In this document: piece by piece, positions 17,700 through 25,582 of the stretch
Position numbering within the stretch: position 1 is the first letter of the stretch
Layout: each line of letters opens with the position of its first letter
Assembly (NCBI RefSeq): GCF_031846565.1
Contig: NZ_JAVRHL010000003.1
Coordinates: 1 to 64,000, forward strand
Length of the DNA stretch: 64,000 bases
Direction: 5' to 3'
Source of the DNA: Tropicimonas_B omnivorans
GTDB lineage: Bacteria > Pseudomonadota > Alphaproteobacteria > Rhodobacterales > Rhodobacteraceae
Translations under genes and position numbers: made by a program
The notes under the pieces: generated by a model
Seen by the model: the letters and a program-made list of their open reading frames with translations, nothing else
Told to the model about the DNA's origin: nothing
Database searches by the model: none

Positions 17700-18755
17700 A
17701 TGGCGGACACGTCCATCATACCCGCTGACGAGGCCCAGTTGGCCGAGGCCATTCGGGCGGCCGACGGTCCCTTGTCGCTGACGGGTGGCGGCACGCGCGG
17801 CATGGCTCCCGAAGGGCGGATCCTGTCGCTGGAGGGGCTGACGGGCATCGTCGACTATGTCCCCGCGGCGCTGACGCTCATCGCCAAGGCGGGGACGCCG
17901 TTGGCCGAGGTGAATGCTGCTCTTGCGCAGGAGCGGCAGCGGCTGGCCTTCGAACCGCCCGACTGGCGCGCGGCGCTGGAGACCACTGGCGATCCCACGA
18001 TCGGTGGCATCGTTGCGGCCAACCTCTCCGGCCCGCGGGCCGTCACGGCGGCGACCCCGCGTGATCACCTGCTGGGGCTCCGCTTCGTCGACGGCGGCGG
18101 GACTGTCGTCAAGTCGGGGGGGCGGGTGATGAAGAATGTCACCGGGCTCGACCTTGCCCGATTGGTCTGCGGCTCGCGGGGGCGGCTCGGAGCGATTACC
18201 GAGGTGGCGCTGAAGGTCCTGCCCATGCCCGAGGCAACGGCGACGCTGGCTGCGCATGGCCTTGATGCGCAGCAGGCCGTTACGGCCATGTCCGCCGCGC
18301 TTGCGACGCCATGGGAAGTGACCGGCGCTGCGCGCACACCCGATGGCACGACGTACCTGCGGATCGAAGGGTTCGCCGAGTCGGTCGCCTACCGGCAGGA
18401 GCGACTATTGGCGCATCTGGGAAAGGGCTGGGAGATATCCGAAAGCGATCCCTGGCCGGGTATCCGGGACATCAGGGGCCTGGGGCAGGGGGAGTTGTGG
18501 CTGCTTCGTTGCCGGCCGTCGGACGCGGCGGGGCTCGTGGTGCGCGCCGGGGCGGAGCGGAGCCTGATGGATCTGGGCGGTGCGCGACTTGTTCTTGCCG
18601 TGGCGCCGGGCACGGACCTGCGGGCGAGCCTGCCGGGCGTGCCGGCGGTTCGGGTTGGCCGGCCCGACGCGGCCCCCGAAAGCCCGGGCGTCGCGAGGCT
18701 GTCGGCTGGTTTGAAGGCGCGTTTCGACCCGCGCGGATTGTTCGGAGATCATTAG
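17700..18755 (+). CDS. glcE: Glycolate oxidase subunit GlcE (FAD-binding)
   Basis: A 351-residue second FAD-binding subunit of glycolate oxidase, matching E. coli GlcE (350). The FAD-binding part has SLTGGGTRGM, PTIGGIVAANLSGPRAVT and GGRVMKNVTGLDLARLVCGS. The ATG at 17700 is favoured by GAGGTGG seven bases upstream; a GTG at 17694 overlapping the glcD stop is an alternative. The stop at 18755 directly abuts the glcF start. GlcE lacks the C-terminal substrate domain of GlcD and is needed for assembly and activity of the complex. Confidence 0.92.
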   Translation: MADTSIIPADEAQLAEAIRAADGPLSLTGGGTRGMAPEGRILSLEGLTGIVDYVPAALTLIAKAGTPLAEVNAALAQERQRLAFEPPDWRAALETTGDPTIGGIVAANLSGPRAVTAATPRDHLLGLRFVDGGGTVVKSGGRVMKNVTGLDLARLVCGSRGRLGAITEVALKVLPMPEATATLAAHGLDAQQAVTAMSAALATPWEVTGAARTPDGTTYLRIEGFAESVAYRQERLLAHLGKGWEISESDPWPGIRDIRGLGQGELWLLRCRPSDAAGLVVRAGAERSLMDLGGARLVLAVAPGTDLRASLPGVPAVRVGRPDAAPESPGVARLSAGLKARFDPRGLFGDH

Positions 18756-20117
18756 ATGCAGACCGCCTTCACCCCCGCGCAGTTGCGTGACCCGGCTACG
18801 GCCGAGGCCAACTCGATCCTGCGGGCCTGCGTGCATTGCGGCTTGTGCACCGCGACCTGCCCCTCCTACCAGGTGCTGGGGGACGAGCTGGATTCGCCGC
18901 GGGGGCGCATCTACCTGATCAAGGACATGCTCGAGAATGACCGCGATCCCGATCCGGAGACGGTCACCCATCTCGACCGCTGCCTGGGCTGTCTTGCCTG
19001 TACGACGACCTGTCCTTCTGGCGTCGACTACATGCACCTGCTGGAGCATGCCCGCGACCATGTCGAGAGCCGCCACCGCCGGCCCTGGCGGGATCGCGCG
19101 CTGCGGGCGCTGCTGGCTGGAGTGCTCCCCCATCCGCGCCGCTTCCGGCTGGCACTGAGGGCAGCGAAGATCGGTCAGCCGTTTCGGCGGTTGCTGCCGG
19201 ACAGGCGCCTCAGGGCCATGATGGACATGGTGCCCGCGCGGACCGCTGCGTCGGCGCGGCACGACGAGCCGGGGCTCCACCCGGCGCTGGGCGAGTCGCG
19301 CCGGCGTGTGGCGCTGATGACAGGATGCGCGCAGAAGGTGCTGGACGCGGACATCAACGCGGCCACCATCCGGCTGTTGACGCGGCTGGGGTGCGACGTG
19401 GTCATTCCCGAGGACACCGGCTGCTGCGGAGCCCTGGTCCAGCACATGGGCCGGACCCAGCAGGCGAAGAACAGCGCTGCGCAGATGATCCGGGCGGTGA
19501 CGGCAGCGGGCGAACTCGATGCCTTCGTCGTCAACACGTCAGGCTGCGGCACCAGCATCAAGGACTGGGGTCATCTGTTCCGGGGCGACCCGCTCGAGGT
19601 GCAAGCGGCCGACGTCGCGGCCAAGGCGCGCGACGTGTCGGAGCTGCTCGAAGAGTTGATGCAAGAGGCCGAGGTCACGTCTGTCGACCCCGCCAGGACT
19701 GGTGTCGCCGGAACCGACGCCTCGCCTGCGGACCGGCCTTGGGGTCGGGTGGAGAGTGGCCCGCACAAGGGCCTGCGGGTCGCGTACCACGCCGCGTGTT
19801 CGCTTCAGCATGGCCAGCGCGTGAAGACCGCGCCCAAGGCTCTTCTCGCGGCGGCAGGTTTCGAGGTGATGGAGCCGGCCGACAGTCACCTGTGTTGCGG
19901 CTCGGCCGGCACCTATAACCTGATGCAGCCCGAGATCAGTGCGGCGCTGCGCGAACGGAAGGTGGGCACCATCGAGGCGCTGACACCGGACGTGATAGCC
20001 ACCGGGAATATCGGCTGCATGATGCAGATCGGCGGCGCCACCGGTGTGCCCGTCGTGCATACGGTGGAGTTGCTGGACTGGGCGACTGGCGGACCGCGAC
20101 CGTCCAAACTCGTTTGA
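18756..20117 (+). CDS. glcF: Glycolate oxidase iron-sulfur subunit GlcF
   Basis: A 453-residue iron-sulfur subunit that passes electrons from GlcDE to the respiratory chain at the inner membrane. Two 4Fe-4S motifs are at the N-terminus: CVHCGLCTATCPSY (near residue 25) and CLGCLACTTTCPSG (near 76). Two CCG-type cysteine domains follow (EDTGCCGALVQHMGR; HLCCGSAGTYNLMQPE). E. coli GlcF is 407 residues; the extra length is an alanine- and acid-rich linker around residues 290-340. ATG immediately follows the glcE stop (TAGATG). Confidence 0.93.
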   Translation: MQTAFTPAQLRDPATAEANSILRACVHCGLCTATCPSYQVLGDELDSPRGRIYLIKDMLENDRDPDPETVTHLDRCLGCLACTTTCPSGVDYMHLLEHARDHVESRHRRPWRDRALRALLAGVLPHPRRFRLALRAAKIGQPFRRLLPDRRLRAMMDMVPARTAASARHDEPGLHPALGESRRRVALMTGCAQKVLDADINAATIRLLTRLGCDVVIPEDTGCCGALVQHMGRTQQAKNSAAQMIRAVTAAGELDAFVVNTSGCGTSIKDWGHLFRGDPLEVQAADVAAKARDVSELLEELMQEAEVTSVDPARTGVAGTDASPADRPWGRVESGPHKGLRVAYHAACSLQHGQRVKTAPKALLAAAGFEVMEPADSHLCCGSAGTYNLMQPEISAALRERKVGTIEALTPDVIATGNIGCMMQIGGATGVPVVHTVELLDWATGGPRPSKLV

Positions 20118-20345
20118 AGCTGCCGCGGTCGATGCAGCGAAGGACGGTCCGCGATCGCCAGAACGTCCGGCGAGGCGGCGCAAGACCAGCCACGACAGCC
20201 AGCGAGATCAAGTCGGGGCGGCGATGCGCTGTCAGTCGAGATGGCCCGATTGGCTCCGGAGGCAGGAGTTGCAACGGGTCTCTCAAGCAGAAGAAGCCCC
20301 GTGACGGTCCGCAGCTACAGGGAGGGCTAGGCCTTCACCCTTGCC

Positions 20346-21104
20346 TCACATCGAGCCAGACCCCTCGAACATCCGACGCCGCGCGTTGCAGATGTGGGTT
20401 CGCATGTTCTCACTGGCCTTGTCCGGATCCCGCTTCCAAAGTGCGTCGAGGATTGCAAAATGCTCGTCCTGGACGAGACGGGTGCGCTCCCTGGGCCTGC
20501 GCAGGGAGAGGCTGCGCGTGACGTTCATACCGGCGAGAATGTGGGTGCGGAGCTGAAGCTGAACCGTTCGATGATAGGCATTGTGCGTGGCGTCGGCGAT
20601 CGCCTGGTGGAAGGCGCAGTCCTCCTCCGTGCCAATCTCGCCCTCGGTCACGCAACGGTCGAGAGCCGCGGCACACGCTTCGATCCGCTCGCGATCCTCG
20701 TCGTCCCAGCGACGTGCCGCAAGCGCCGTAGCGATAGGTTCAATTCCCTCGCGAAACTCGAAGCAACGCTGCAGGTCGCCGAGCGAGTCGATCGGGGCGA
20801 GGGCGAAGATCGAGGGGTCCGGCCTCTGCTTGACGTAAGATCCCGATCCCTGCCGCGAAACGATGACGCCATCTTCGCGGAGTTGCGCCAGGGCCTCACG
20901 CACGACCGGTCTTGATGCGCCGAACTTCTCACAGAGAGTCAACTCCGCCGGCAACCGGGAATTCTGCTGAAAGTCCCCGCGCGCAATCATCTCCAGGATG
21001 CGTTCATAAACGGCAGTGCTGAGGCGAGGGGACTGGCCAGTGGTCGAGGATGCGCTGGCGAGAGGGCTGTCTGCCAAGTGAGTTGCTTCCTTGGTTCTGT
21101 GCAC
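20346..21104 (-). CDS. GntR-family regulator, FadR/FCD subfamily
   Basis: A 252-residue regulator with an N-terminal winged helix (RLPAELTLCEKFGASRPVVR, about residues 45-75, then REDGVIVSRQGSGSYVKQ). An all-helical FCD ligand domain occupies the rest. FCD metal-ligand positions are suggested by D in EEDCAFHQAIADATHN, its H, and downstream H residues (QDEHFAIL, MRTHI). Such proteins usually repress operons for sugar acids or organic acids and are released by the substrate. It is divergent from the rraA-like gene. GGTA-type half-sites near its own promoter and near neighbouring units point to autoregulation and a local regulon. Confidence 0.88.
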   Translation of the reverse strand: MHRTKEATHLADSPLASASSTTGQSPRLSTAVYERILEMIARGDFQQNSRLPAELTLCEKFGASRPVVREALAQLREDGVIVSRQGSGSYVKQRPDPSIFALAPIDSLGDLQRCFEFREGIEPIATALAARRWDDEDRERIEACAAALDRCVTEGEIGTEEDCAFHQAIADATHNAYHRTVQLQLRTHILAGMNVTRSLSLRRPRERTRLVQDEHFAILDALWKRDPDKASENMRTHICNARRRMFEGSGSM

Positions 21105-21589
21105 TCTACCGCCCCTGCGGTCGAACGCTACCGGTACCCGGAATCTTCAGCAAGGCCAGCCGATATGTCAATAGCTGTACCGCCTTCGGCCATGGATCGC
21201 AACCTTGCGTGACGCGTCGTCCGCACCAACAGCCCTTCGCGGAGCTCACCGGACATCTGCAGCACTTGACGTCATTTCGGTATTGGTAAAGATTGGTAAA
21301 ATGGCAGCCGGCAGCGATGCTGCGGGATCTGAAATGACGAAGTGGAAAAGTAGCGCGATGCTGGTCTCGTCCAGGCTGTTTTCGCCGCGCCATCAGGCCC
21401 CTGGCGGTCCGCACGGGTTTGGTTTGATCCAAACGAATGGGGCGAAGGCGATCGTGGCAGCCATGGTAACAGCTTGAAAGATACTGCAGCGCGACGTTTG
21501 CGGAGTAGGTGAAGCGGTGTCTTTCGGTTGCCGACCCGACCGCCATTTCGGTGCGCCTGCCTGTACAAATGAATAACCGGAGAAATTTC
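21105..21589. promoter_or_regulatory. Divergent regulatory region between gntR-type gene and rraA-like gene
   Basis: This 485-base gap holds a minus-strand promoter for the gntR-type gene: TTGACA (21171-21166) and GAAGAT (21148-21143) with 17-base spacing. The palindromic TACCGGTAC lies at 21129-21137 just downstream of it. On the plus side TTGACG (21266-21271) is followed by a tandem repeat of ATTGGTAAA at 21282-21290 and 21292-21300, overlapping where the -10 region would fall. The remaining 290 bases before the rraA-like start show no recognisable gene; the transcript would have a long leader. Confidence 0.5.
21282..21300 (+). repeat. Tandem ATTGGTAAA repeat, candidate GntR operator
   Basis: Two copies of ATTGGTAAA start exactly 10 bases apart, one helical turn, so both half-sites face the same side of DNA. 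A related ATTGGTAGA sits upstream of the uronate dehydrogenase gene (minus strand, 25430-25422). The TTGGTA half-site is the one used by ExuR/UxuR-type GntR repressors of hexuronate genes in enterobacteria. Confidence 0.45.
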
Positions 21590-22306
21590 ATGGCCCTGAC
21601 GCCCGAGACCAGAGAGAAGCTGAAGACCGTCTCTACTCCCACTCTCATGACCGCCCTTTACAAGCGTGGCCTGCGGAACCAGTTCATCCAGGATGTGCGC
21701 CGTATAAACCCGGCGAGCGGGACCATGGTGGGCGAGGCATTTACTCTGCGTTACATGCCGGCACGCGAAGACCTGAATACCCTGTCGGTCTTTCGCGACC
21801 GGTCGCATCCTCAGCGCCGTGCCGTTGAAGATTGCCCGGAAGGTGCCGTCCTCGTCATGGATAGCCGCAAGGATCCGCGCGCAGCTTCGGCCGGGTCGAT
21901 CCTGGTCAGCCGATTGATGGTTCGCGGCGTGGCGGGTGTCGTCACCGATGGCGGCTTCCGCGACACGCCCGTGATCGAGACGCTGGACATCCCGGCCTAT
22001 CATAACCGGGCGTCGGCGCCGACGAACCTGACGCTGCATCAGGCGATCGACATCAACGTGCCGATCGGCTGCGGCGATGCTCCCGTCTTCCCGGGAGACG
22101 TGATCGTCGGAGACGGAGAAGGCGTTGTCGTTGTCCCTGCCGATCTGGCGGACGAGATTGCGGACGAGGCGGTCGAAATGACGGCCTACGAGGATTTCGT
22201 CGCGGAAATGGTCCTGCAGGGCCGATCGATCATGGGGCTGTATCCGGCGACGGACGATCAGACACATGTGGACTTCGAGCAGTGGCGGAACGCGAACAAA
22301 CGGTAA
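21590..22306 (+). CDS. RraA-family protein, likely class II pyruvate aldolase-type enzyme
   Basis: A 238-residue member of the RraA/HMG aldolase family. Despite the family name (regulator of RNase E activity), many members are metal-dependent aldolases or decarboxylases acting on 4-hydroxy-2-oxo acids. Diagnostic parts are the G-x4-DGGFRD metal-site region (VRGVAGVVTDGGFRD, near residue 115-130), the YHNRAS segment, and PVFPGDVIVGDGEGVVVVP near the C-terminus. Start at 21590 follows CGGAGAAA; a second ATG at 21569 lacks a good site. It forms an operon with the reductase at 22339 and may cleave a keto-deoxy-aldarate to pyruvate and tartronate semialdehyde. Confidence 0.8.
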   Translation: MALTPETREKLKTVSTPTLMTALYKRGLRNQFIQDVRRINPASGTMVGEAFTLRYMPAREDLNTLSVFRDRSHPQRRAVEDCPEGAVLVMDSRKDPRAASAGSILVSRLMVRGVAGVVTDGGFRDTPVIETLDIPAYHNRASAPTNLTLHQAIDINVPIGCGDAPVFPGDVIVGDGEGVVVVPADLADEIADEAVEMTAYEDFVAEMVLQGRSIMGLYPATDDQTHVDFEQWRNANKR

Positions 22307-22338
22307 GCCCCACCTCGATCAGAATGGAGAAAAGAACG

Positions 22339-23220
22339 ATGGCATCCAGCGAAAACCCAAAGCTTGCCTTCCTTGGCCTCGGGGTGATGGGCGCGCCGAT
22401 GGCGGGGCATCTCGCCAAAGGCGGCGCGGACGTGAAAGTCTACAATCGTACCGGCTCGAAGGCCGACGCCTGGGTCAAGGACCATGGCGGCGAGAGTGCT
22501 GCGACCCCGCGCGAGGCTGCGGAAGGAGCCGATGTCGTGCTTGCCTGCGTCGGCAACGACAACGACCTCTTCAGTCTCTGCACGGGCCCCGACGGCGCGT
22601 TTGCCGGCATGAAAGAAGGCAGCCTCTTTGTCGATCACACGACAGTCAGTGCGCGGGTAACGCGGGATCTCGCGGCGCGCGCGAAGGAGGCGGGCATCGG
22701 ATACGTCGATGCGCCGGTTTCAGGCGGGCAGGCGGGAGCCGAGAACGGACAGCTGTCGGTCATGTGCGGCGGAACCCCGGAAGATTACGCACGCGCTGAA
22801 AGTGTCGCGGCGCCTTACTCGAAGATCTGCCGCCGCCTGGGCGATGTCGGGGCCGGTCAGCTCGCCAAGATGTCGAACCAGATCGCGATCGCGGGTCTGG
22901 TACAGGGATTGTCCGAGGCGATCGCCTTCGCGGAACGGGCAGGGCTGGATGGCGAAGCGCTGGTCGAAGTCATCTCGCAGGGCGCTGCGGGATCCTGGCA
23001 GATGGTGAATAGGCACAAGACCATGCTCGCCGACGAATTCGATCACGGGTTTGCCGTCGACTGGATGCGCAAAGACCTGGCCATTTGTCTCGATGCCGCA
23101 CGTGAACTGGATGCCTCACTCCCGGTTACCGCGCTCGTCGATCAATTCTATTCCGACGTTCAGGCAATGGACGGTGGTCGCTGGGATACATCGAGCCTCG
23201 TAAAGCGGCTACGGCGATAA
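22339..23220 (+). CDS. NAD(P)-dependent 2-hydroxy-3-oxopropionate (tartronate semialdehyde) reductase-like
   Basis: A 293-residue beta-hydroxyacid dehydrogenase. The N-terminal Rossmann motif is FLGLGVMGAPMAGHLAKGG (near residue 10). The substrate motif DAPVSGGQAGAENGQLSVM lies near 125, and the catalytic lysine is K in GAGQLAKMSNQI near 178, where tartronate semialdehyde reductase and 3-hydroxyisobutyrate dehydrogenase keep G-x3-K-x3-N. The C-terminal MRKDLAICLDAARE is typical. It follows the rraA-like gene after 32 bases with a GGAGAAAAG site. Reduction of tartronate semialdehyde to glycerate is the best guess from context, but 3-hydroxyisobutyrate-type activity cannot be excluded. Confidence 0.82.
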   Translation: MASSENPKLAFLGLGVMGAPMAGHLAKGGADVKVYNRTGSKADAWVKDHGGESAATPREAAEGADVVLACVGNDNDLFSLCTGPDGAFAGMKEGSLFVDHTTVSARVTRDLAARAKEAGIGYVDAPVSGGQAGAENGQLSVMCGGTPEDYARAESVAAPYSKICRRLGDVGAGQLAKMSNQIAIAGLVQGLSEAIAFAERAGLDGEALVEVISQGAAGSWQMVNRHKTMLADEFDHGFAVDWMRKDLAICLDAARELDASLPVTALVDQFYSDVQAMDGGRWDTSSLVKRLRR

Positions 23221-23690
23221 GTCGGGCCATTCGGACCGGCGGCGCCTAGTGTTGGCGCCGCTGGCCGCGTGGCGCCGGAGTTCATTCTTTCGTTTCGACA
23301 ATGGCGTAACTGCGCTTAGTTTCCGCTGTCGCGACGACCTGCCCGTCGAGCCGTCGGGGTGGACCTGCCACCTCGTGCTGCAGGCCCGACCGATAAGCTC
23401 ATCGCGCAAGGTTTGTCTGGCCTCCTTGAAGGTCCGGCGGATGCCGGAAGCCCCAAGATCGAGATGCTGACGCCTTCGCGCTGATCCTGCCCCGAAAAAC
23501 TGGACCGGAGGGCCACCGCCGCGCACGGCGTGAGGAGGGGCAGCGAATTTGGTCTTTCGCCGTAAGACGTGGGGGAGGGAGCGAACCGAGAGGGATCCGG
23601 TGCCTCGTTCATGATCGCGTGCGCCGGCGGCTGCGATTTTGCGCGAGGCCCCTTTCGGGGTGGGGCAGCCCGGATCCTCCGGACTGCCGC
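23221..23690. other. Intergenic region with hairpins, no recognised gene
   Basis: Two strong inverted repeats bound this 470-base gap. At 23240-23260 CGGCGCC pairs with GGCGCCG just after the reductase stop and is a probable terminator for that operon. At 23664-23688 GGCAGcCCGGA pairs with TCCGGaCTGCC just after the stop of the minus-strand fragment. Between them frames are open but show no protein-family character. Confidence 0.45.
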
Positions 23691-23697
23691 AAACTCA

Positions 23698-24145
23698 TTA
23701 GTCTTCAATCGCCACATCGGCGATGAGGATTTCAAGCCCGGTAAGCGGGTTGGGCGTGTAGTCGACGTTTTCGCCCAGCATCATCAGGCGGACCTGTTCA
23801 GCGATGCCGAACAGCGTCGTCTCGTCGAGATACAGGATCTTCGCCGCTTCCTGGAAAAGCCGGGCGCGCTCCTCGTCCTGCGCCACGTCGGCCTCGGACA
23901 CCAACCGATCGATCTCGGTATTGCAGGTCGAGGTGAGACGACCTTCACAGGTGATGTACTTGGGGAAGCTGAAGGACGCGTCCCCCGACGTGTTGTCGTG
24001 CGAGATCATCATCATTGTCGCCGGCTCGTCTTCAGGGTGCGGCGCTCGCAGGTACTCCAGCCACGCGGTGTTTTCCAGGCTCAGTATCTTCGGGTTCAGT
24101 CCGGCCTCTTCCAGCATCTGGGCAATCGCCTGCACCACCTCCGCC
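23698..24145 (-). pseudogene. ABC substrate-binding protein (family 5), C-terminal fragment
   Basis: About 147 residues matching only the last quarter of a family-5 solute-binding protein: VVQAIAQMLEEAGLNPKIL, ENTAWLEYLRAPHP, a cysteine pair CEGRLTSTCN, LVSEADVAQDEERARLFQEA and the C-terminal FGIAEQVRLMML...GLEILIADVAIED. The signal peptide and first lobe are missing. The frame is cut at about 24145, exactly where an ABC ATPase fragment begins in the opposite direction. It cannot make a working binding protein. It is a different paralogue from the intact binding protein at 4707. Confidence 0.8.
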
Positions 24146-24147
24146 AG

Positions 24148-24560
24148 GGCGCATTCGCGAGCTGCTGAAACAGGTCAATCTTCCCGCGCAATTTGCGGAT
24201 CACTATCCCAATCAACTGTCAGGTGGGCAACGTCAGAGGGTCGCAATCGCTCGGGCCCTGGCGCTTGAGCCTGAGGTTCTGATCCTGGACGAGCCGGTAT
24301 CGGCTCTGGACGTTTCGGTTCAGGCGCAGGTGATAAAGGTGCTGATGTCACTGCAGGAACGTCTGGGATTGGCGTATATATTCATCTCGCACGACCTTGC
24401 CCTTGTCCGCCTCGTCGCAACGAGGGTTGCGGTCATGAACAAGGGCAGGGTGGTGGAGTACGCCCCGTCCGAGCAGCTATTCGCGAACCCTCGGGACGAA
24501 TATACGCGGACCCTTCTGGACGCCTCGCCGGCGATCGAAGAAGGGCAGATATATTCGTAG
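24148..24560 (+). pseudogene. Oligopeptide-type ABC ATPase, C-terminal fragment
   Basis: About 136 residues of an OppF/DppF-type ATPase that begin mid-domain at RIRELLKQVNLPAQFADHYP. The signature LSGGQRQRVAIARAL, Walker B VLILDEPVSALD, the H-loop ISHDLALVRL and the C-terminal DEYTRTLLDASP are present. Walker A and the first half of the domain are absent, so ATP binding is impossible. It meets the binding-protein fragment head-to-head at 24.145 kb. Both are remains of a second importer destroyed by deletion or inversion. Confidence 0.82.
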
Positions 24561-24573
24561 CAGCGGGTCGCCA

Positions 24574-25389
24574 TCAGCGCTTGCGTATTACGCCGTCGTG
24601 GTCTGCGGCGGCGAAACGCCCCCCCTGGAAGTGCTGTGACACAGGGCCCTCCGTGTCCTCAAGCAGCGCCTCCGGTGCCGCGAAATCGGCAATCAGGTCC
24701 TGGGGGACATATCCTAACTTCTCGGCTTCGGAGTTGTCCCACCAGCTTCCTCCTCCCTTGGAAACTCCATAGACCGTGCTCGCTGTCACATCCGGATGTG
24801 TGAGACCGATCAGCACAAGCTGTGCCAGGTCCCGCGGGCTGATCCAGACTTCAAGAGACCTGGGCAGCATTGGCCGGACGCTGCAATTCCCGATCCGGAT
24901 TATCATGCTGCGCAGCCCGTATTTGTCGAAATAGAGCCCCGCCGTCAGCTCGCTCCAGCATTTTGAAAGACCGTACAATCCATCCGGTCGCATGGCTTCG
25001 GACGTGCCGACGATCGTCGTGCGGGGATAAAGGCCGACTGCGTGGTTACTGGAGCCGAGCACGATGCGATCCAGCCCTGTCTCCCGGGCGGCCTCGTAGA
25101 CATTGGTCGTGCCCGCGACGTTTATTTTGAGGATCTCGTCCAGCGAGGCCTCCTTCGGGATTCCTGCAAGATGTACAAGGCCATCCAGTCCCTCGAAGGC
25201 TGAGAGTAGATCCTCCGGGTTCAGCATGTCCGTCTCGCGGAAGTCTTCGTTCTCCGCGAGATCGGGGGGACAAGCCAGATCCAGCACCCTGATCGAGCCG
25301 ACTTGCTTGCCCAGCTCTCTCCGAAGCCCCGTCCCGACACGGCCGGCACCACCCAGAACCCCGACCACGCTGCTCTTGACGTCCCGCAT
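24574..25389 (-). CDS. udh: Uronate dehydrogenase-like NAD-dependent short-chain/epimerase-family enzyme
   Basis: A 271-residue extended short-chain dehydrogenase resembling Agrobacterium uronate dehydrogenase, which oxidises galacturonate or glucuronate to the aldaric lactone. Motifs: GVLGGAGRVGTGLRREL for NAD binding, LVHLAGIP, VLGSSNHAVGLYPRT with the catalytic serine, DGLYGLSKCWSE containing YxxxK, then SMIIRIGNC, WWDNSEAEKLGY and HFQGGRF, all matching the family layout. Start at 25389 (MRDVKSS) has CAGGAAG upstream; a longer start at 25410 is less likely. The gene ends 13 bases from the ATPase fragment and is divergent from the epimerase. The lactone product would feed the SMP-30 lactonase. 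Confidence 0.82.
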   Translation of the reverse strand: MRDVKSSVVGVLGGAGRVGTGLRRELGKQVGSIRVLDLACPPDLAENEDFRETDMLNPEDLLSAFEGLDGLVHLAGIPKEASLDEILKINVAGTTNVYEAARETGLDRIVLGSSNHAVGLYPRTTIVGTSEAMRPDGLYGLSKCWSELTAGLYFDKYGLRSMIIRIGNCSVRPMLPRSLEVWISPRDLAQLVLIGLTHPDVTASTVYGVSKGGGSWWDNSEAEKLGYVPQDLIADFAAPEALLEDTEGPVSQHFQGGRFAAADHDGVIRKR

Positions 25390-25420
25390 GTAACTTCCTG
25401 CTTTCCCCAAGGATGATCAT

Positions 25421-25455
25421 TCTACCAATTGTCGGGGAGCGCCAGCTTGTCAATA
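25421..25455. promoter_or_regulatory. Candidate GntR half-site upstream of udh
   Basis: TACCAATT at 25423-25430 (minus strand AATTGGTA, within CAATTGGTAGAATG) repeats the ATTGGTARA element seen twice at 21282-21300. It lies about 35 bases upstream of the udh start. A TTGACA on the same strand lies further upstream (25454-25449), but its spacing to TAGAAT is too long for a classical promoter. Confidence 0.4.
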
Positions 25456-25582
25456 ATTGTAAGGTGGAATACCGGGGGGCGCTGCAGGTCAGGTCGTGGA
25501 CCTGCGTCTGCGCGGACAGACCGGGGTCCGGACGGAAGCAACGTGACTGAAACGCACGCGGAGCGCGTTTTTAGGAGAGTTC

